From: Adiantum capillus-veneris
Taxonomy: Eukaryota > Streptophyta > Polypodiopsida > Polypodiales > Pteridaceae
Reading direction: 5' to 3'
Assembly (NCBI GenBank): GCA_014529385.2
Contig: CM043945.1
Location: forward strand, 93,262,112 to 93,326,111
Length of the DNA: 64,000 nt
A program made the position numbers and the translations under genes. Numbering within the stretch: position 1 is the first letter of the stretch; each line of letters begins with the position of its first letter. Below, piece after piece: positions 1 to 12,381 of the stretch. Under the pieces are notes generated by a model. That model had not been told where the DNA came from. It worked only from the letters and a program-made list of their open reading frames with translations, and searched no databases.

Positions 1-1463
1 GACATGTGCTTATAGATCTATCTCAACACGGGGCCAATGGTAAAGGGGCCCAAATGAGAGATGGTCTATCAAAGAGCAAGGCTAACAAATGGAGCATAAG
101 ACCTTAGGGCTAGCTTCATTGAAGACCTCCAATAATGTGTGTAAAAGGCCTTTGACCTTAGGTGAGCTAGGGCTGACCTTGAGGCGCGGGAACCCGACCC
201 AGCTCGAGGTGCTTGTCCTGCTTGTCATGCTTGATGACTAAGGTGCTTGAGGTGCTTGATGATTGAGGTGCTTGAGATGCTTGAGATGTTAGGGTTGCAC
301 TTGAGGTGAGAACCCAACCCAAGCTTAAAGTGCTTAAGAGCCAAGCTTGTGGTGGGAACTGGGCCTATGCATGAGGGGCTTGAGGTGTCAAAAAGTCAAA
401 GATTCAATCCCTACAAGGAGGGGGCGAGCCCTACATGAGGGGGGATGAGAGAGAACACCCACACACTCACACAAGGCATGCAAAAGGGACACTTGTCAAG
501 TTTCTCCTCATGGTGTGCCTGAAGCCTATTGGTTTGTTACCCAAGGGGTCCAATGATAATTTAGGATATTTAATTAATTGATTTTGCATTTATCAAGTCC
601 TCTCTCTCCAAGGGGAAAGGGGGACACTTGTCTCATGGCTACCCTTGCTGCTTGTAATGCCTCCTGCTTGTGATTGGCTAGGCCTGGAGGGGTCCAATGA
701 GCTTCAAGCATGAGCTACAAGGGGGGGTCGACCCAAGCAAGCTAGGGGGTTTCTTAGGGGGTATACTCACCCACACACACTCACAAACACTCTCATTGTG
801 TGCTATGCAAAGTGCAAGAGCTCCCTCCCCTTCTCCAAGCAAGTAGAGGTTGAGAGCCTACACCAACACTCTTGGATATGGAGTGCAAATCCAACCAAGA
901 GCTATGCTTCAATGCTTAAGCTTTCCATCTCCTTCTTATTCATTACTATGCTATTATGTATGCTAGCAACAAGATTTATGATAAGTGAGGAACTAATTCT
1001 TTCTCCTACGAAATGTTTCTTCTTCCTCTTCCCTACCCTCATTCCCTGCTAGCTCTCTCCACCTTCGAAGGTGTTTGAGGTCTTGGGACTGAGGCTTGGG
1101 ATAGTTAAAGCTTTCTTTAAGTTTATGTTATTTTTGTAATGCATGAAGCTTTCCATCTTCATTGCATCACCTAGGTCACAAGGAACACAAAGATTGTATT
1201 GTAACAAGTCTCTCTTAATGGGAGAAATCATAATACAAATGCCTATTGGAGGGGGGACCGGCTCCACATAAATCCGGTCAACGGTTGTCATGTTCTCTAA
1301 ATTCTCTCTCTTGCAAAAGTATTGTTCATGCCAAGTTAACTAATTGCTATGATTAAGTTGCTATCTTCAACTATGTTCACCCGCTATGCTCACAAAGTCA
1401 TTTCTCAAAAGTACTCTCATTAATTTCCGCTACTCTCAAGTTAAATAGGCCAATTCCATTACA
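1..1463 (+). repeat. 5' LTR of element A (left end missing)
   Basis: Near-identical to 7108-8598. Small indels separate the copies, for example an extra segment near 7370 and one near 7630. It ends in TTACA directly before the primer-binding site. By comparison with the 3' LTR, about 100 bases, including the TGTCAT start, lie before the window. Confidence 0.92.
200..290 (+). repeat. Degenerate GGTGCTTGA tandem repeat in LTR A
   Basis: Repeated variants of GGTGCTTGA and GATGCTTGA occur side by side. The matching stretch of the 3' LTR (about 7310-7425) is longer and has a different number of units, so the array has changed length since insertion. Confidence 0.7.
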
Positions 1464-1464
1464 T

Positions 1465-1478
1465 TGGTATCAGAATAT
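1465..1478 (+). other. Primer-binding site of element A
   Basis: TGGTATCAGAA lies two bases after the LTR end. This is the start of the initiator-Met tRNA 3'-end complement used by most plant gypsy and copia elements. Confidence 0.85.
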
Positions 1479-1877
1479 TTGGTTTCTCTTTTCTTGCTTA
1501 AGAAGAGAGGTCCTTAAGTAGCCTATAAATGGTTGATGTTGTTAATTATATTAGGGTAAGTGGAACTACGATCTATTATCAGTTTTGTTGAGCCCACTAT
1601 GTGGGGGATGGTGCACACCTCGGGAGCTTTGGACTTAATAATGGAGTCTTTTTAGACTTGCCTACGGCTTTACCATTATTGAGCCATAAGAAGTCCGAAA
1701 GGAGCTAGCCCTTGGCAACTCTGCTATGTTAGACCTACTCCTCTACTCTCTATAATTAACCACTTCGAGCCGTGGGTGTAGATACTTAAGAGCCGATTTT
1801 CAAAGGCTAAGAGGAGTGGCAACTAAGGTTTTGAATTGCCAAAGCATACACTAAGTACATACATAAATTTTGTTAAC

Positions 1878-3300
1878 ATGGCTGACAATAATCAAGAGAG
1901 TAGAATGAACATTGATAGCTTTGATTTTGCACATGAAGGTGCTAATGATGATGCTCCCATGTTTGTGAATTATCTCGTCACTAGGTTGCAGCAAGCTATG
2001 GGCAACCCTGCTTTGCAAGCCAAAGTTACTCAACAACTTCGTGCTTATGGAATTTCCCTTCCTTTCCAAGAGGAGAGAGAGCTTAGGAGGCCTCTTGAAG
2101 AGACCCCCAAAAGAAGACTCTCTCCCATTCGAGAGGAGGAATCCAAAGAGCAAGAAAGAAATGAAAGTTTAAGTGTGGCTCCACGAAGACGGCGGTCTAG
2201 ACGATCGCCCACTCCTCCCGAGAGGAAAAGATCAACACATAGTCCTTCTCCTCATCACTCTGAAAGGCAAGAGAGGAAACAAAGGAAGAAAAGGGCTAGG
2301 AAGAGGTAACCCTTTTCTCCTTCTTCTTCACCTTCCTCCTCTTCTGACGAAAGTTATGGCTATTCTCCTGGAGAATACAAGAGGGGAGGACATTGCAAAT
2401 CATTTCCTGCATGGCGAAGGTCACAAAAGCTAAAGAAGTTCAAGGAGGGAGGAAAGAGTATCTCTTTTCTCACCTATGATGGCACCTTCGGTGCTACCGA
2501 CAAAGTGTTGGCCTTCATCCAGAAATTTGATGCGGCCTTTGGAGATGAGGGCTTCACAGAGTCCTCCAAGCTATGCCATGTAGCTATGCACTTCCAAAAA
2601 TCAGCTCGTCAATGGTGGGCTAGCCTTCGTGGAAATGGTGAAGCCCCAAAGACATGGAAAACTCTACAAGTTTCCATCATGAAGCAATTCCTTGCAAGCG
2701 ATGCAAAGGACAAAGTGCTTACCGAATGGCGCAGCTTGAAGCTCCTCTCCCATGAGTCTATCCACAAATATGTAGACAAAGTTTTGGGATTTACATCTCA
2801 AGGCTACTGTCTTTCAAAAGATAGACTTTGTCGAGCAAAGGCAGCAATTCTGTGCGGGATTACCTGAAGAGATGGCCGAATACATCAACTCTCAATGTCC
2901 TGGTACTATTAGCGAAGTAATACATCACACCATGGTTGCTTCATACATCAATTTCCATCAAGGGGCTAGACGTAATGTCAAGCCCATGGAAAACAAAGAC
3001 AAAAATGATGCAAAGGGGAAAACCAATGTTCAAAATACTTCCCAAGTCACTTCCAACAACAACAACAATCGGTCCAAGGAGAAGGGAGTTTACAAAGGTA
3101 AAAACAAACTCTCTCTTGAAGAGCTTGAAGCTTTTCGCAAGGACCATAAGTGTTTCAAGTGTGGGGAGCAAGGAAATGGCTATCGTTCTTGTCCCAAGAA
3201 GAATACTCGCAATGAGACTCCTAGGGCTTCCACCATCGAAGCTCCAAAAGAGGATGCTCATTGCAAAGGATCATCACTTTCCTATGCTTGGGGAAAGGTA
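1878..3300 (+). pseudogene. gag of element A, frameshifted
   Basis: The first ATG with gag-like continuation is at 1878 (product begins MADNNQESR). The frame closes at 2309 after an Arg/Ser-rich stretch and gag continues in other frames: 2505-2867 holds the retrotransposon gag domain (WWASLRG motif near 2615), and 2872 onward holds the C-terminal part. A zinc knuckle sits near 3150-3195, but its histidine position reads Asn (CFKCGEQGNGYRSC), one base change from His. Gag would coat element RNA in cytoplasmic particles. With at least two frameshifts and a damaged knuckle, this copy is non-functional. Confidence 0.85.
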
Positions 3301-5160
3301 AGAGAGCATGATACCTTCATCGTGTTTGACCCTGGCTCTACTTTCAACTTCATATCAACGGAGTTGGCCACCAAGTTGGGTATTCAAGCTTTTGAGATGG
3401 GAGATATAGTAGTGGCTGATGCAGATTTCAAGGGACAACAAGCCTCTGTTACTCCCTTGATTGGGAAGTTGAGGCTTCATGTCCAAAGCTATGTCGATAA
3501 AGAAGACTTCTTCATCTCTCCTCTCCAACATGAGGATGTTATCCTAGGGGCACCATGGTTTGATAGCATGGCTGCCAACATGAAGTTCCCTGAAAGGAAA
3601 ATCTACTTCACCTATAGGGGAAAGAACATGTATATAGATGCTAGTGAGCGTGGTCGCACTATTCCACTTGTAAATCCTCTTGCTTTTGATAAGTTAATGA
3701 AGAGCTCAGTTTCTGCGTACATGATTTTTGTCAAAGAGTCTCTAAAAGATACTAATGTTTCATCAAATGTAAATGGTAGGAATCAAGAAGAGTTAGACTT
3801 GTCTAATTTTCTAAAAGGATTCCAAGATGTGTTCATCGATGATATCCCTATGGACTTACCTCCAAAATGAGGGGATGATGACCATCGCATTGAGCTCCTT
3901 CCTGGAAGCTCACCACCTAACAAGCCTCCTTATCGAGTCTCACAAGCTCAACAAGAGGAGATCATGAGGCAAGTACAAGAGCTGGTAGACAAAGGGATGG
4001 TGAGGCCTAGTTCCTCTCCCTTTTGTTCTCCAGTCCTTCTAGTACAAAAGAAAGATGGTACATATCGTATGTGTGTGGACTATCGAGCACTAAACCATAT
4101 CACTATCAAAAACAGATTTCCCGTACCTCGGGTAGAAGATCTGTTTGATAAGCTACAAGGCTCTACCTACTTCAGTAGGATTGAACTTAAGAGTGGCTAT
4201 CATCAAATAAGGATAGTGGATGAAGATATCTTAAAGACCGCGTTTCGCACAACGTTTGGTCTTTATGAATATCTAGTCATGCCTTTTGGCTTGACCAATG
4301 CACCAGCTACGTTCAATAGTTTGATGGAGAAATTTTTTAGACCATACCGCAAATTCACTGGAGTGTTCTTTGATGATATCATCATCTACTCCAAGTCTTT
4401 GGAGGAACATAAGCAACATCTCCAAGTGATTTTTCAAGCATTGAGGGAGAATAAGCTTTTTCTCAACCAAAAGAAAAGCGAATTCTTCCTTCACGAGATT
4501 CAGTACCTAGGTCATGTTATCTCTAAAGATGGTATCCGAATGGATCCATCAAAGTTAGAGGTAATAAAAGCATGGCCTAACTCAAGAAATCTACATGAGC
4601 TAAGAAGCTTTGTTGGTATGTGTGCATACTATAGACGCTTCATAGCAAAATTCTCTCAAGTTGCAGGACCACTACACGACTTAACTAAGAAGAACATTAA
4701 GTATGTATGGACTGCTAAGGAGCAAAATGCTTTTGAAAAGCTCAAAGAGAAGCTTACTTCCCAACCAGTCCTCGTGCTTTCGGATCTCTCAAAGCCATTT
4801 GAGGTCCAATGTGATGCTTGTGGAGATTGCCTTGGAGCAGTTTTGCTTCAAGAAGGGCATGCCATAGCATACGAGAGCCAAAGGCTCAATATTGATGAAC
4901 GAGTCTTGGGCATTTATGAGAAAGAGCTTTTGGCTGTTTTACATGCCCTAGACACATGGAAGCACTACCTATTGGGGACTCCATTTATCCTACGAACCGA
5001 CCACCAAAGTCTCAAGTATTTCATGATGCAAACCAAGCTTTCCGACAAACAAATGAGGTGGGCAAATTTTCTTTCGCAATTTAATTTCCATATTGCTCAC
5101 ATAGCTGGTAAGCACAATCAAGTGGCCGATGCACTTTCACGACGACCCAAAGTTAATGCG
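3300..5160 (+). pseudogene. Protease, reverse transcriptase and RNase H of element A
   Basis: An aspartic protease core lies near 3325-3560, but the usual DSG reads DPG (FDPGSTFNFIS). The frame of 2872-3870 ends in a TGA at 3868-3870; the same frame continues open on the other side through 3871-5766, so this is one nonsense codon inside an otherwise continuous polyprotein. Reverse transcriptase covers about 3960-4500, with the catalytic motif FFDDIIIYS near 4366-4392. RNase H follows at about 4795-5145 (DACGDCLGAVL, then VADALSRRP). The enzymes would copy element RNA into DNA; the stop and the protease change make this copy inactive. Confidence 0.9.
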
Positions 5161-6640
5161 GTGTCTATAACTACTCACAATGATCTATCCTCTATGATAG
5201 ATGAGTATGCTACTGACCTTGGCTTTAGAGACATAATGTCAGCCCTTGCTTTGGGGAAGGAAGAGGAACCATTCACCTTGCAGGATGGTTATCTTCTCCA
5301 CGGCAATAGGCTATGTGTTGCCCATTCCCTTCGTGAGAAAGTTATGTATGAATCCCATGCTCCTCCATATGCGGGGCATAGAGGTATTCAACCTACTCTC
5401 CGAGGAGTAGAGACGTACTTCTATTGGCCTACCATGAAAGTGGACATACAAGAGTATGTTTCAAAATGTGTAGTATGCCAAAAGACCAAGTATGATAGAG
5501 GGAAGCAACCTGGATTACTCCAGCCATTGCCTATCCCAAATTCACCATGGGAGAGTATATCCATGGATTTCATCTTTGGATTACCCAAGTCTATCCATGG
5601 GAATACAGGAATATGGACAATAGTCGACAAGTTTAGCAAGCAAGCACATTTTATTCCTGTCAAAAAGACTATTAAGGCACATCAAATGGCAACTCTCTTC
5701 ATATCTCAGATTTTCAAGCACCATGGATTACCCACATCCATCGTGTCCGATAGAGACCTAGAATGACCAGTAATTTTTGGAAAGGTCTCTTTGAAAATCT
5801 AGGAACGAGATTGAATTTCTCTTCGGCCTATCACCCACAAACGGATGGCCAAAGTGAGATAGCCAATCTTACGATACTCGATCTACTCAAGATTTATGTT
5901 ACCGAAGTAGATCAACGCTCACAATGGGAAAAGTACTTACCTCTTGTAGAGTATGCTTACAATAATATTGTACATACTTCTACGGGAAAAGCACCTTTTG
6001 AGATCATTGAGGGAAGACCTAAAAGTTTCTTGCTACTCAAAGTACATGGAAGATCTTCGCCGCCGATGAGTATAGCTGTGATCTACAAGAATCTTTTCAA
6101 AAGATTAGGGAGGCTATATCCATCTCTCAACAAAGGCAGAAAGCTGTTGTTGATAAGCACAGAAGAGGCTTAATGTTCAAAGAAAATGATTGGGTCTTAC
6201 TCAAGTTTCCTAAGGCTCGATTAAGGCAAACGACGGGCAAAAATCCTACGGGCCATCAAAAGTATTATGCTAAACTAGCAAAAAGATACTATGGTCCTTT
6301 CCAAATCTTGAAGCCCATCAATGAGACGACTTATCAACTCAAGTTTCCCAACCATTGGCTCATACACAATGCCTCTCATGTAAGCCTACTTCAGCCCTAC
6401 AAAGGAGAGCCACCAACTGAACCAATTATTGAAGACCCTCTCGAAGTTGAAGACCAAGAAGATGTGCTACAACCCAAAGCTGTCCTTCGGCATGAAGACA
6501 AGGTACTACGACATGGTAAGATTATCCGACGGTATCTTATTAAGTTAAAAATTATCCTTTTGAAGATGCTAAATGGCTACAAGGAATACAGCTTAAGGAT
6601 AGTATGAACCTTGTCAATGCTTACAATGCTACATTAGAGT
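5161..6640 (+). pseudogene. Integrase and chromodomain tail of element A
   Basis: The zinc-binding HHCC part lies near 5340-5485 (CVVCQKTK). The catalytic core has its first Asp in SMDFIFGLP near 5563 and its second in VSDRD near 5750. A one-base frameshift near 5757 moves the rest to the frame opening at 5763, which carries YHPQTDGQSE with the third catalytic residue. A further break lies near 6173. The last open stretch, 6173-6607, has the integrase C-terminal fold (YYGPFQI) and then a chromodomain-like segment that slips frame near 6548. Chromodomains target such integrases to particular chromatin; here the tail is recognisable but disrupted. Confidence 0.88.
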
Positions 6641-6988
6641 AAGCAAATATACAAATTTCTTTTAAATGACTCATTTTTTTGTCTTATAAGACTAGTCCTC
6701 TTTTTAATTGTGCACAAATTTAACTATTATGCATGCTTAGAATCATGTTTGTGATGATGACGTCTCTCAAACACCAAGTAGAATTTGTCACTCTACTTTG
6801 GGAGAATGAAATGGACTAAAGAGCAGACATGCTTGCGGCAGCTATGTCTCCCAAGCACCAAATGGATTAGTCATCCATCTTGGAAAGATGTCGTAGGGTA
6901 AAAAGGGATCCTCTACCCGCTAAGTAAAATTGACTAATGACTAAGGCTTTATCTCTTCTACCTCATAGTCGAGGACGACTATGATTTC
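6641..6988 (+). other. Non-coding 3' segment of element A
   Basis: Between the end of the chromodomain and the polypurine tract there is no open frame or recognisable motif. AT-rich sequence of this length is ordinary for a gypsy element. Confidence 0.6.
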
Positions 6989-7001
6989 AAGAGAGAGGTA
7001 A
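6989..7001 (+). other. Polypurine tract of element A
   Basis: AAGAGAGAGGTAA immediately precedes the TGTCAT start of the 3' LTR, the expected position for plus-strand priming. Confidence 0.75.
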
Positions 7002-8598
7002 TGTCATAAAATCTAATATCTAATATCTAACCAACCCAAATGATTTTCTCATATTAAATTGATCTCTTAGTGTGGGAGAATAAACGGGAACAAGTGTTAA
7101 GATATAAACATGTGCTTATAGATCTATCTCAACACGGGGCCAATGATAAAGGGGCCCAAATGAGAGATGATCTATCAAAGAGCAAGGCTAACAAATGGAG
7201 CATAAGACCTTAGGGTTAGCTTCATTGAAGACCTCCAATAATGTGTGTAAAAGGCCTTTGACCTTAGGTAAGCTAGGGCTGACCTTGAGGCACGGGAACC
7301 CGACCCAACTCGAGGTGTTTGTCATGCTTGATGACTAAGGTGCTTGAGGTGCTTGATGATTGAAGTGCTTAATTATTGAGATGCTTGAGGTGCTTGACAT
7401 GCTTGAGATGCTAGGGTTGCACTTGAGGTGAGAACTTAGCCCAAGCTTAAAGTGCTTAAGAGCCAAGCTTGTGGTGGGAACTGGGCCTATGCATGAGAGG
7501 CTTGAGGTGTCAAAAAGTCAAAGATTCAATCCCTACAAGGAGGGGGCGAGCCCTACATGAGGGGGGGTGAGAGAGAACACCCACACACTCACACAAGGCT
7601 TGCAAAAGGGACACTTGTCAAGTTTCTCCTCATGTTGCCCTCATGGTGTGCCTGAAGCCTATTGGTTTGTTACCCAAGGGGTCCAATGATAATTTAGGAT
7701 ATTTAATTAATTGATTTTGCATTTATCAAGTCCTCTCTCTCAAAGGGGAAAGGGGGACACTTGTCTCATGGCTACCCTTGCTGCTTGTAATGCCTCCTGC
7801 TTGTGATTGGCTAGGCCTGGAGGGGTCCAATGAGCTTCAAGCATGAGCTACAAGGGGGGGTCGACCCAAGCAAGCTAGGGATTTTCTTAGGGGGTATACT
7901 CACCCACACACACTCACAAACACTCTCATTGTGTGCTATGCAAAGTGCAAGATCTCCCTCTCCTTCTCCAAGCAAGTGGAGGTTGAGAGCCTACACCAAC
8001 ACTCTTGGATATGGAGTGCAAATCCAACCAAGAGCCATGCTTCAATGCTTAAGCTTGCCATCTCCTTCTTATTCATTACTATGTATTATGTATGCTAGCA
8101 ACAAGAGTTATGATAAGCGAGGAACTAATTCTTTCTCCTACGAAATGTTTCTTCTTCCTCTTCCCTACCCTCATTCCTTGCTAGCTCTCTCCACCTTCGA
8201 AGGTGTTTGAGGTCTTGGGACTGAGGCTTGGGATAGTTAAAGCTTTCTTTAAGTTTATGTTATGTTTGTGATGCATGAAGCTTTCCATCTTCATTGCATC
8301 ACCTAGGTCACAAGGAACACAAAGATTGTATTGTAACAAGTCTCTCTTAATGGGAGAAATCATAATGCAAATGCCTATTGGAGGGGTGACCAGCTCCACA
8401 TAAATCCATTCCTCAACTGTTGTCATGTTCTCTAAATTCTCTCTCTTGCAAAATTATTGTTCATGCCAAGTTAGCTAATTGCTATGATTAAATTGCTATC
8501 TTCAACTATGTTCACCCGCTATGCTCACAAAGTCATTTCTCAAAAGTACTCTCATTAATTTCCGCTACTCTCAAATTAAATAGGCCAATTCCATTACA
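7002..8598 (+). repeat. 3' LTR of element A
   Basis: Starts TGTCATAAAATC after the polypurine tract and ends CCATTACA, so the ends are TGT...ACA. The part from 7108 repeats the window start. The five bases after it, TGTCC, should be one copy of the target-site duplication. Confidence 0.9.
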
Positions 8599-8603
8599 TG
8601 TCC

Positions 8604-10893
8604 CTATTGCTCGTGTTGTTTTACCTAGAACATGCTTGTTGGGATAGTAGGCATGTGCATGCACATGCATTGATTGCATTGTTTGTGAAGTGTATGATTA
8701 TTCCTCTCATTTGTTCAACAAAAACAACAAGACATGCTTAGGACATTCTAGCTGGATTGTATGTAGATTGCAACGAGAGAAGAATAGCATATCTTTGCAA
8801 ACAATTAGAATCAAAGATGAAATGGACAATTTATTTTTACTAAGATAAAAGATATCAATGAGAAACTTATTGCTATGGATAAAGTCATTCATGACCATTC
8901 ACTTGTGCAGAATGTCTCTTGGATGCATTGCTAGATTCATATGAAAATTTTGCTTCAACTTTGAGGCTCATTGGCTAAGGGCAACGATAACACTATTAAG
9001 TTTGATGAGTTGGTCAATTTTCTATTACAGGAGGCTATGTCAAGGAAAAATAGGGCTAAGCAACGCGTTGTTGATCAGTCGTTTGTCGTTGCATAAAGAA
9101 GAAGAAGCAACAACAATGCTCTCTTGGTAGCAAACCATACGTGACAAATGCCTCCCATAATAGCATTGCATCTGGTAAGTCTGGTGAGAAAGGAAAGAAA
9201 AAAGTTGCATTGCAGGTATTGTGGAGCTGCTAATTATTTAATAAAGCACTGTCCTCAGCTAAAGGCTAAAGAGGCACATAAGAAAGAAAGTGAATCTGAT
9301 TTAAATGCAATCATTGTTGCAGAATCTGCAAATACTATTGTTGATGTAGAATGGGATTTTAGTGCACAGTGTTAATACGACCCATTTGTCCACGATGCAT
9401 GCGTGATTGAGGCTGCAGATTCACATATATGGTATTGTGGATGATAGATGCATTGTTCACGATCTTACTTTAGGTGATACTATTGTGGCATTAGGTACAT
9501 TGTCTTGTGGGTGTACAAGCTCAATTCTTATGACAAGTGTGTGAAAAAATTTGCACATGCAGTTACAAATGTGAAACTATAGCATGCACATTTTGGACAT
9601 CTAAATTTACCAGTTTGATGTGTTTGCAAAAATATGATATGGTTGCGTCATTGCCCTCTTTAGAGGCACCAACTAAGCATGTCTGTGAAGGTTGTATTTT
9701 GTGGAAAATACAACGTTTGAAGTTTCCAAAAGGTGGTTCAATGCTAGCTATTTGCAAGTTGTAGCTTGTTCACAATGATATTTCCGGCCCAATGTGAACT
9801 CCTTCTTTTAGTAAGTATTTGTATTTTGTGAGTGTCATTGATGACTACTCAGGGCACACATAGTTATAGCGGTTAAGGCTAAGTTCGAAGTATTTATTTG
9901 CTTCAAACAATTTTTGTTGTTGATTGAAAATGTATGAATGAAAATGTCTTTGTTGTTGATTGAAAATGTATGTGGTTGTACTATGTGCACCCTCCGTTCT
10001 GATCGAGCGGTCGAGGGGAGGGAATATGTCAAAAGAATTTGATGCATTTTTGGTTGGACGTGGGATAAATAACCAATGTATAATGCCTTATACACCTCAA
10101 CAAAATGGTGTTGTTGAGAGAATAAATAGGTTACTTATGGAGATGGCACGATGTATGGTCAAAAGTCAAGCTTTCCCACATGCTTTTTGGCTAGAGGTAG
10201 TCATATGTGTTGCCTACATACTAAACATGTGTCCCACCAAAACTTTGTAGTCTATGACTCCAAATGAGGCATGGCATCATCAAAAGCCATCTATTGGTCA
10301 CTTGCGTATTTTTGGTTGCTTGGCTTATGCTCTAGTGCCACAAAAACAATGCATGGAGTTGGATGATAAGATTGTCAAATATATCATTGTTGGTTATAGT
10401 GCTGAAAGCAAGGGTTACAGGTTATATCATTCGCAATCAAAACATACCTTAACTACTTGAGATGTTGTTTTTATGGAAGATGTAGTTCAACCCTTGTTGT
10501 CATGTACTAAAGAGATAGGTGTAAGGTCACATGACATTTTTGATACCTTGTTGCCTCTTTGAATGGTAGGAATACAAATGTATGTCCAAATGAGACAAAT
10601 ATTCAGCCGACGCAAGTTTTAAGTGAGGTCAAAGATCAATTTATTTCTGATACAGATGTAAATGATGCACTTGATGAGGATAGGGCTAAAAAAGAGGAAG
10701 CTAGAGGTATGCCAAAATGGTTGGTGCATACTTCACGAGGGCTTTGTGTGACAGTAAATTGGATGCACCTTTATCTAGTCTCACTTGTTTGAGTTCTCAT
10801 CATGCTTCTTGTGCATTAGATTGTTATGCTTTGGCCATGTCAAGTATGTGTGACGAGGTTGAACTTCTTACACTTCATGAAGCACAAAGGTGC
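8604..10893 (+). pseudogene. Decayed copia polyprotein, right part
   Basis: This stretch follows, piece by piece, the copia element near 60425-62990. 8606-8730 matches the gag region (GCATTGATTGCATTGTTTGT), 9200-9260 the zinc knuckle (CRYCGAANYLIKHCP), 9590-9760 the integrase zinc region, 9960-10250 the integrase core (NGVVERINR) and 10254-10460 the following WHHQKPSIGHLRIFGCLAYAL segment. Stops, frameshifts and deletions occur throughout and the DSGA protease region is largely gone. Similarity fades near 10893 after ATGAAGCACA. Its left part should lie beyond element A, outside the window. It is older than A. Confidence 0.88.
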
Positions 10894-11996
10894 AAGGAAT
10901 CCCTTTCCATCCACTGTTCACACATCACGACGAAAATCGAAATGATAGTATACATGGTTAGGAATGTAAACAACTAGCTTGATTCTTAGAATCGACGGCT
11001 AAACTCGCCTCGATTCAAGTATACTTAGCTCAGTTAGTCCAAACTCCAAGATCTCTATTTTGATGAGGAAAATGAGTTTCTTCCGAGGGGTCACCACAAG
11101 GAATGGTGGACACGGACCATTTTGTGTATCCAATCGTAGCAACCCAAACGATACACTCTCCTTCTACGGCCGGCCCATCTGAACTTCGCGTAGCCTCCTC
11201 ACTATCTCACACGAGCATGGGCATGAGGGGATCAATGGCCCACACCCATTTCGGGGATCTAAGCCGTCCGATGCGGTTTGTGTAAATTCGGGAAAAAATA
11301 GTGCTGATGCCCATTCTCAAATTCTATATTTTTGGGAAATTGGTTTGTCCAATGTCCATTGTCTTGGAACTTGAGAAGCTAGAAGCCTAGAGGTGGCGGA
11401 GTGTGAATGGTGAACATTATTGAATGTCTAATTTGAGAATGTAGCGGACTCTAGTTAATGTGCAGGATCTTTCTGTGTGACAAACAACTTGAGTGCAAGT
11501 GCGCTAATTTTGAGCGTGCACATTCCTTGAGGAGGAGTAGCCTAGAGAGAGTAGACTGGGAGAATACAAGGATTCGCAGGTTTCATGCTTCTCTTCAGCC
11601 CGCACACAGAGTCGGGCGGCTTTCTTCCGCATCTTCAATAGCTCCACTGTTTTTCTGGGAAGTCGAGCCTCCATGGCTACTGCAGAGTTAAGAGCTCGGC
11701 TCATCGCTTTCACACACAGCGCAAAAGCTTCATCATCAGATCCCAAATCCTCTGCAGGATCTTAATTTCGCTGGCGCCTTCGCAATCATTTCCTATTCTT
11801 GATGTTGCTTCTTTTTAATTGCAGAAGTCCATATTTGCTCCGCTTTGGAGATCGGAGACATCGACGCAGGTGTCCCCCTCAGCATAATACAATTTTACGC
11901 CTCTATCTTCTCGCTCTTGGAGGGTTAGCAACTCTGTGCCATGGTAGCAGTTGATTTATAACCTGATCAAGACAGACACTCGGTGGGTTGGTTAAG
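10894..11996 (+). other. 5' flank and probable leader of the RING-H2 gene
   Basis: No transposon signature is visible here. Short open frames on both strands look like chance. Sequence from about 11400 becomes richer in GC and CT, as expected near a plant transcription start, but I see no convincing TATA box and cannot place the start. A 30-codon upstream ORF lies at 11673-11765. Confidence 0.45.
11673..11765 (+). CDS. Possible upstream ORF in the leader (30 aa)
   Basis: ATG at 11673 in the context CCTCCATGG opens a 30-codon frame beginning MATAELRARL and ending SSAG S before TAA. It lies 230 bases before the main start codon. If the leader is continuous here, it could reduce translation of the main frame. 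It could also be chance sequence, or part of an unseen leader intron. Confidence 0.3.
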   Translation: MATAELRARLIAFTHSAKASSSDPKSSAGS

Positions 11997-12381
11997 ATGG
12001 GGTCTGTCTGCTGTACCGCTTCACGGGCACAGGACATGACCGAGGCCAGCGATGGATGGTCTATGGAACAGACCAGGCATGTGAATACCAGAGCAACCCA
12101 CGGGGCTCTATCCCCTCCTCCCATCTCTTCTCAGTGGGACAGGAGACCACATTTTTCCGATCTTGCAGCAAGCTATAATGGTATGCTGCTCCACAGGACA
12201 GCTTCTTCTTCTAGTAGAAGCTGCAGTAATAGCATCAGCAGTGAGAGTCGTACGACCGCTTCTCATCGGCGCTGCGAGACGTCAGATGGCCTGCTTGCAG
12301 TCTTCAATAGCCCATCTGACAGCTTCCGTTATTTGCAACGGCCACTAGATCATATCGCTGATTCAATCACCATACCCTCAG
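11997..12381 (+). CDS. Exon 1 of the RING-H2 gene
   Basis: The start ATG at 11997 is chosen because it gives the family's MGSVCC beginning; upstream in-frame codons lack another ATG. The exon encodes 128 full codons, then one base of the next. The 5' splice site is CTCAG|GTGAGC. Translation could run on to 12419, but the read-through residues do not look like the family and the strong donor fits better. Confidence 0.85.

Larger units (their letters stand above)
1..8598 (+). mobile_element. Gypsy element A, chromodomain type, 5' end cut by window
   Basis: A Ty3/gypsy LTR retrotransposon. Bases 1-1463 are repeated almost unchanged at about 7108-8598, which defines the LTR pair. Between them come a primer-binding site, gag, protease, reverse transcriptase, RNase H, integrase, a chromodomain-like tail and a polypurine tract, the usual gypsy order. 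The coding part carries one nonsense codon, several frameshifts and altered zinc-knuckle and protease residues, so the copy is dead. The right edge, TTACA at 8598, abuts copia-like sequence, so A inserted into an older copia copy. The target-site duplication cannot be tested because the left edge is outside the window. Confidence 0.93.

Noticed and set aside
798-1291. Small frames in the LTRs of element A on both strands
   Set aside because: They recur at 7830-8426 because the LTR is repeated and have no coding signature.
11504-11746. 80-codon minus-strand frame in the gene leader
   Set aside because: Antisense to the upstream ORF and leader; no recognisable domain.
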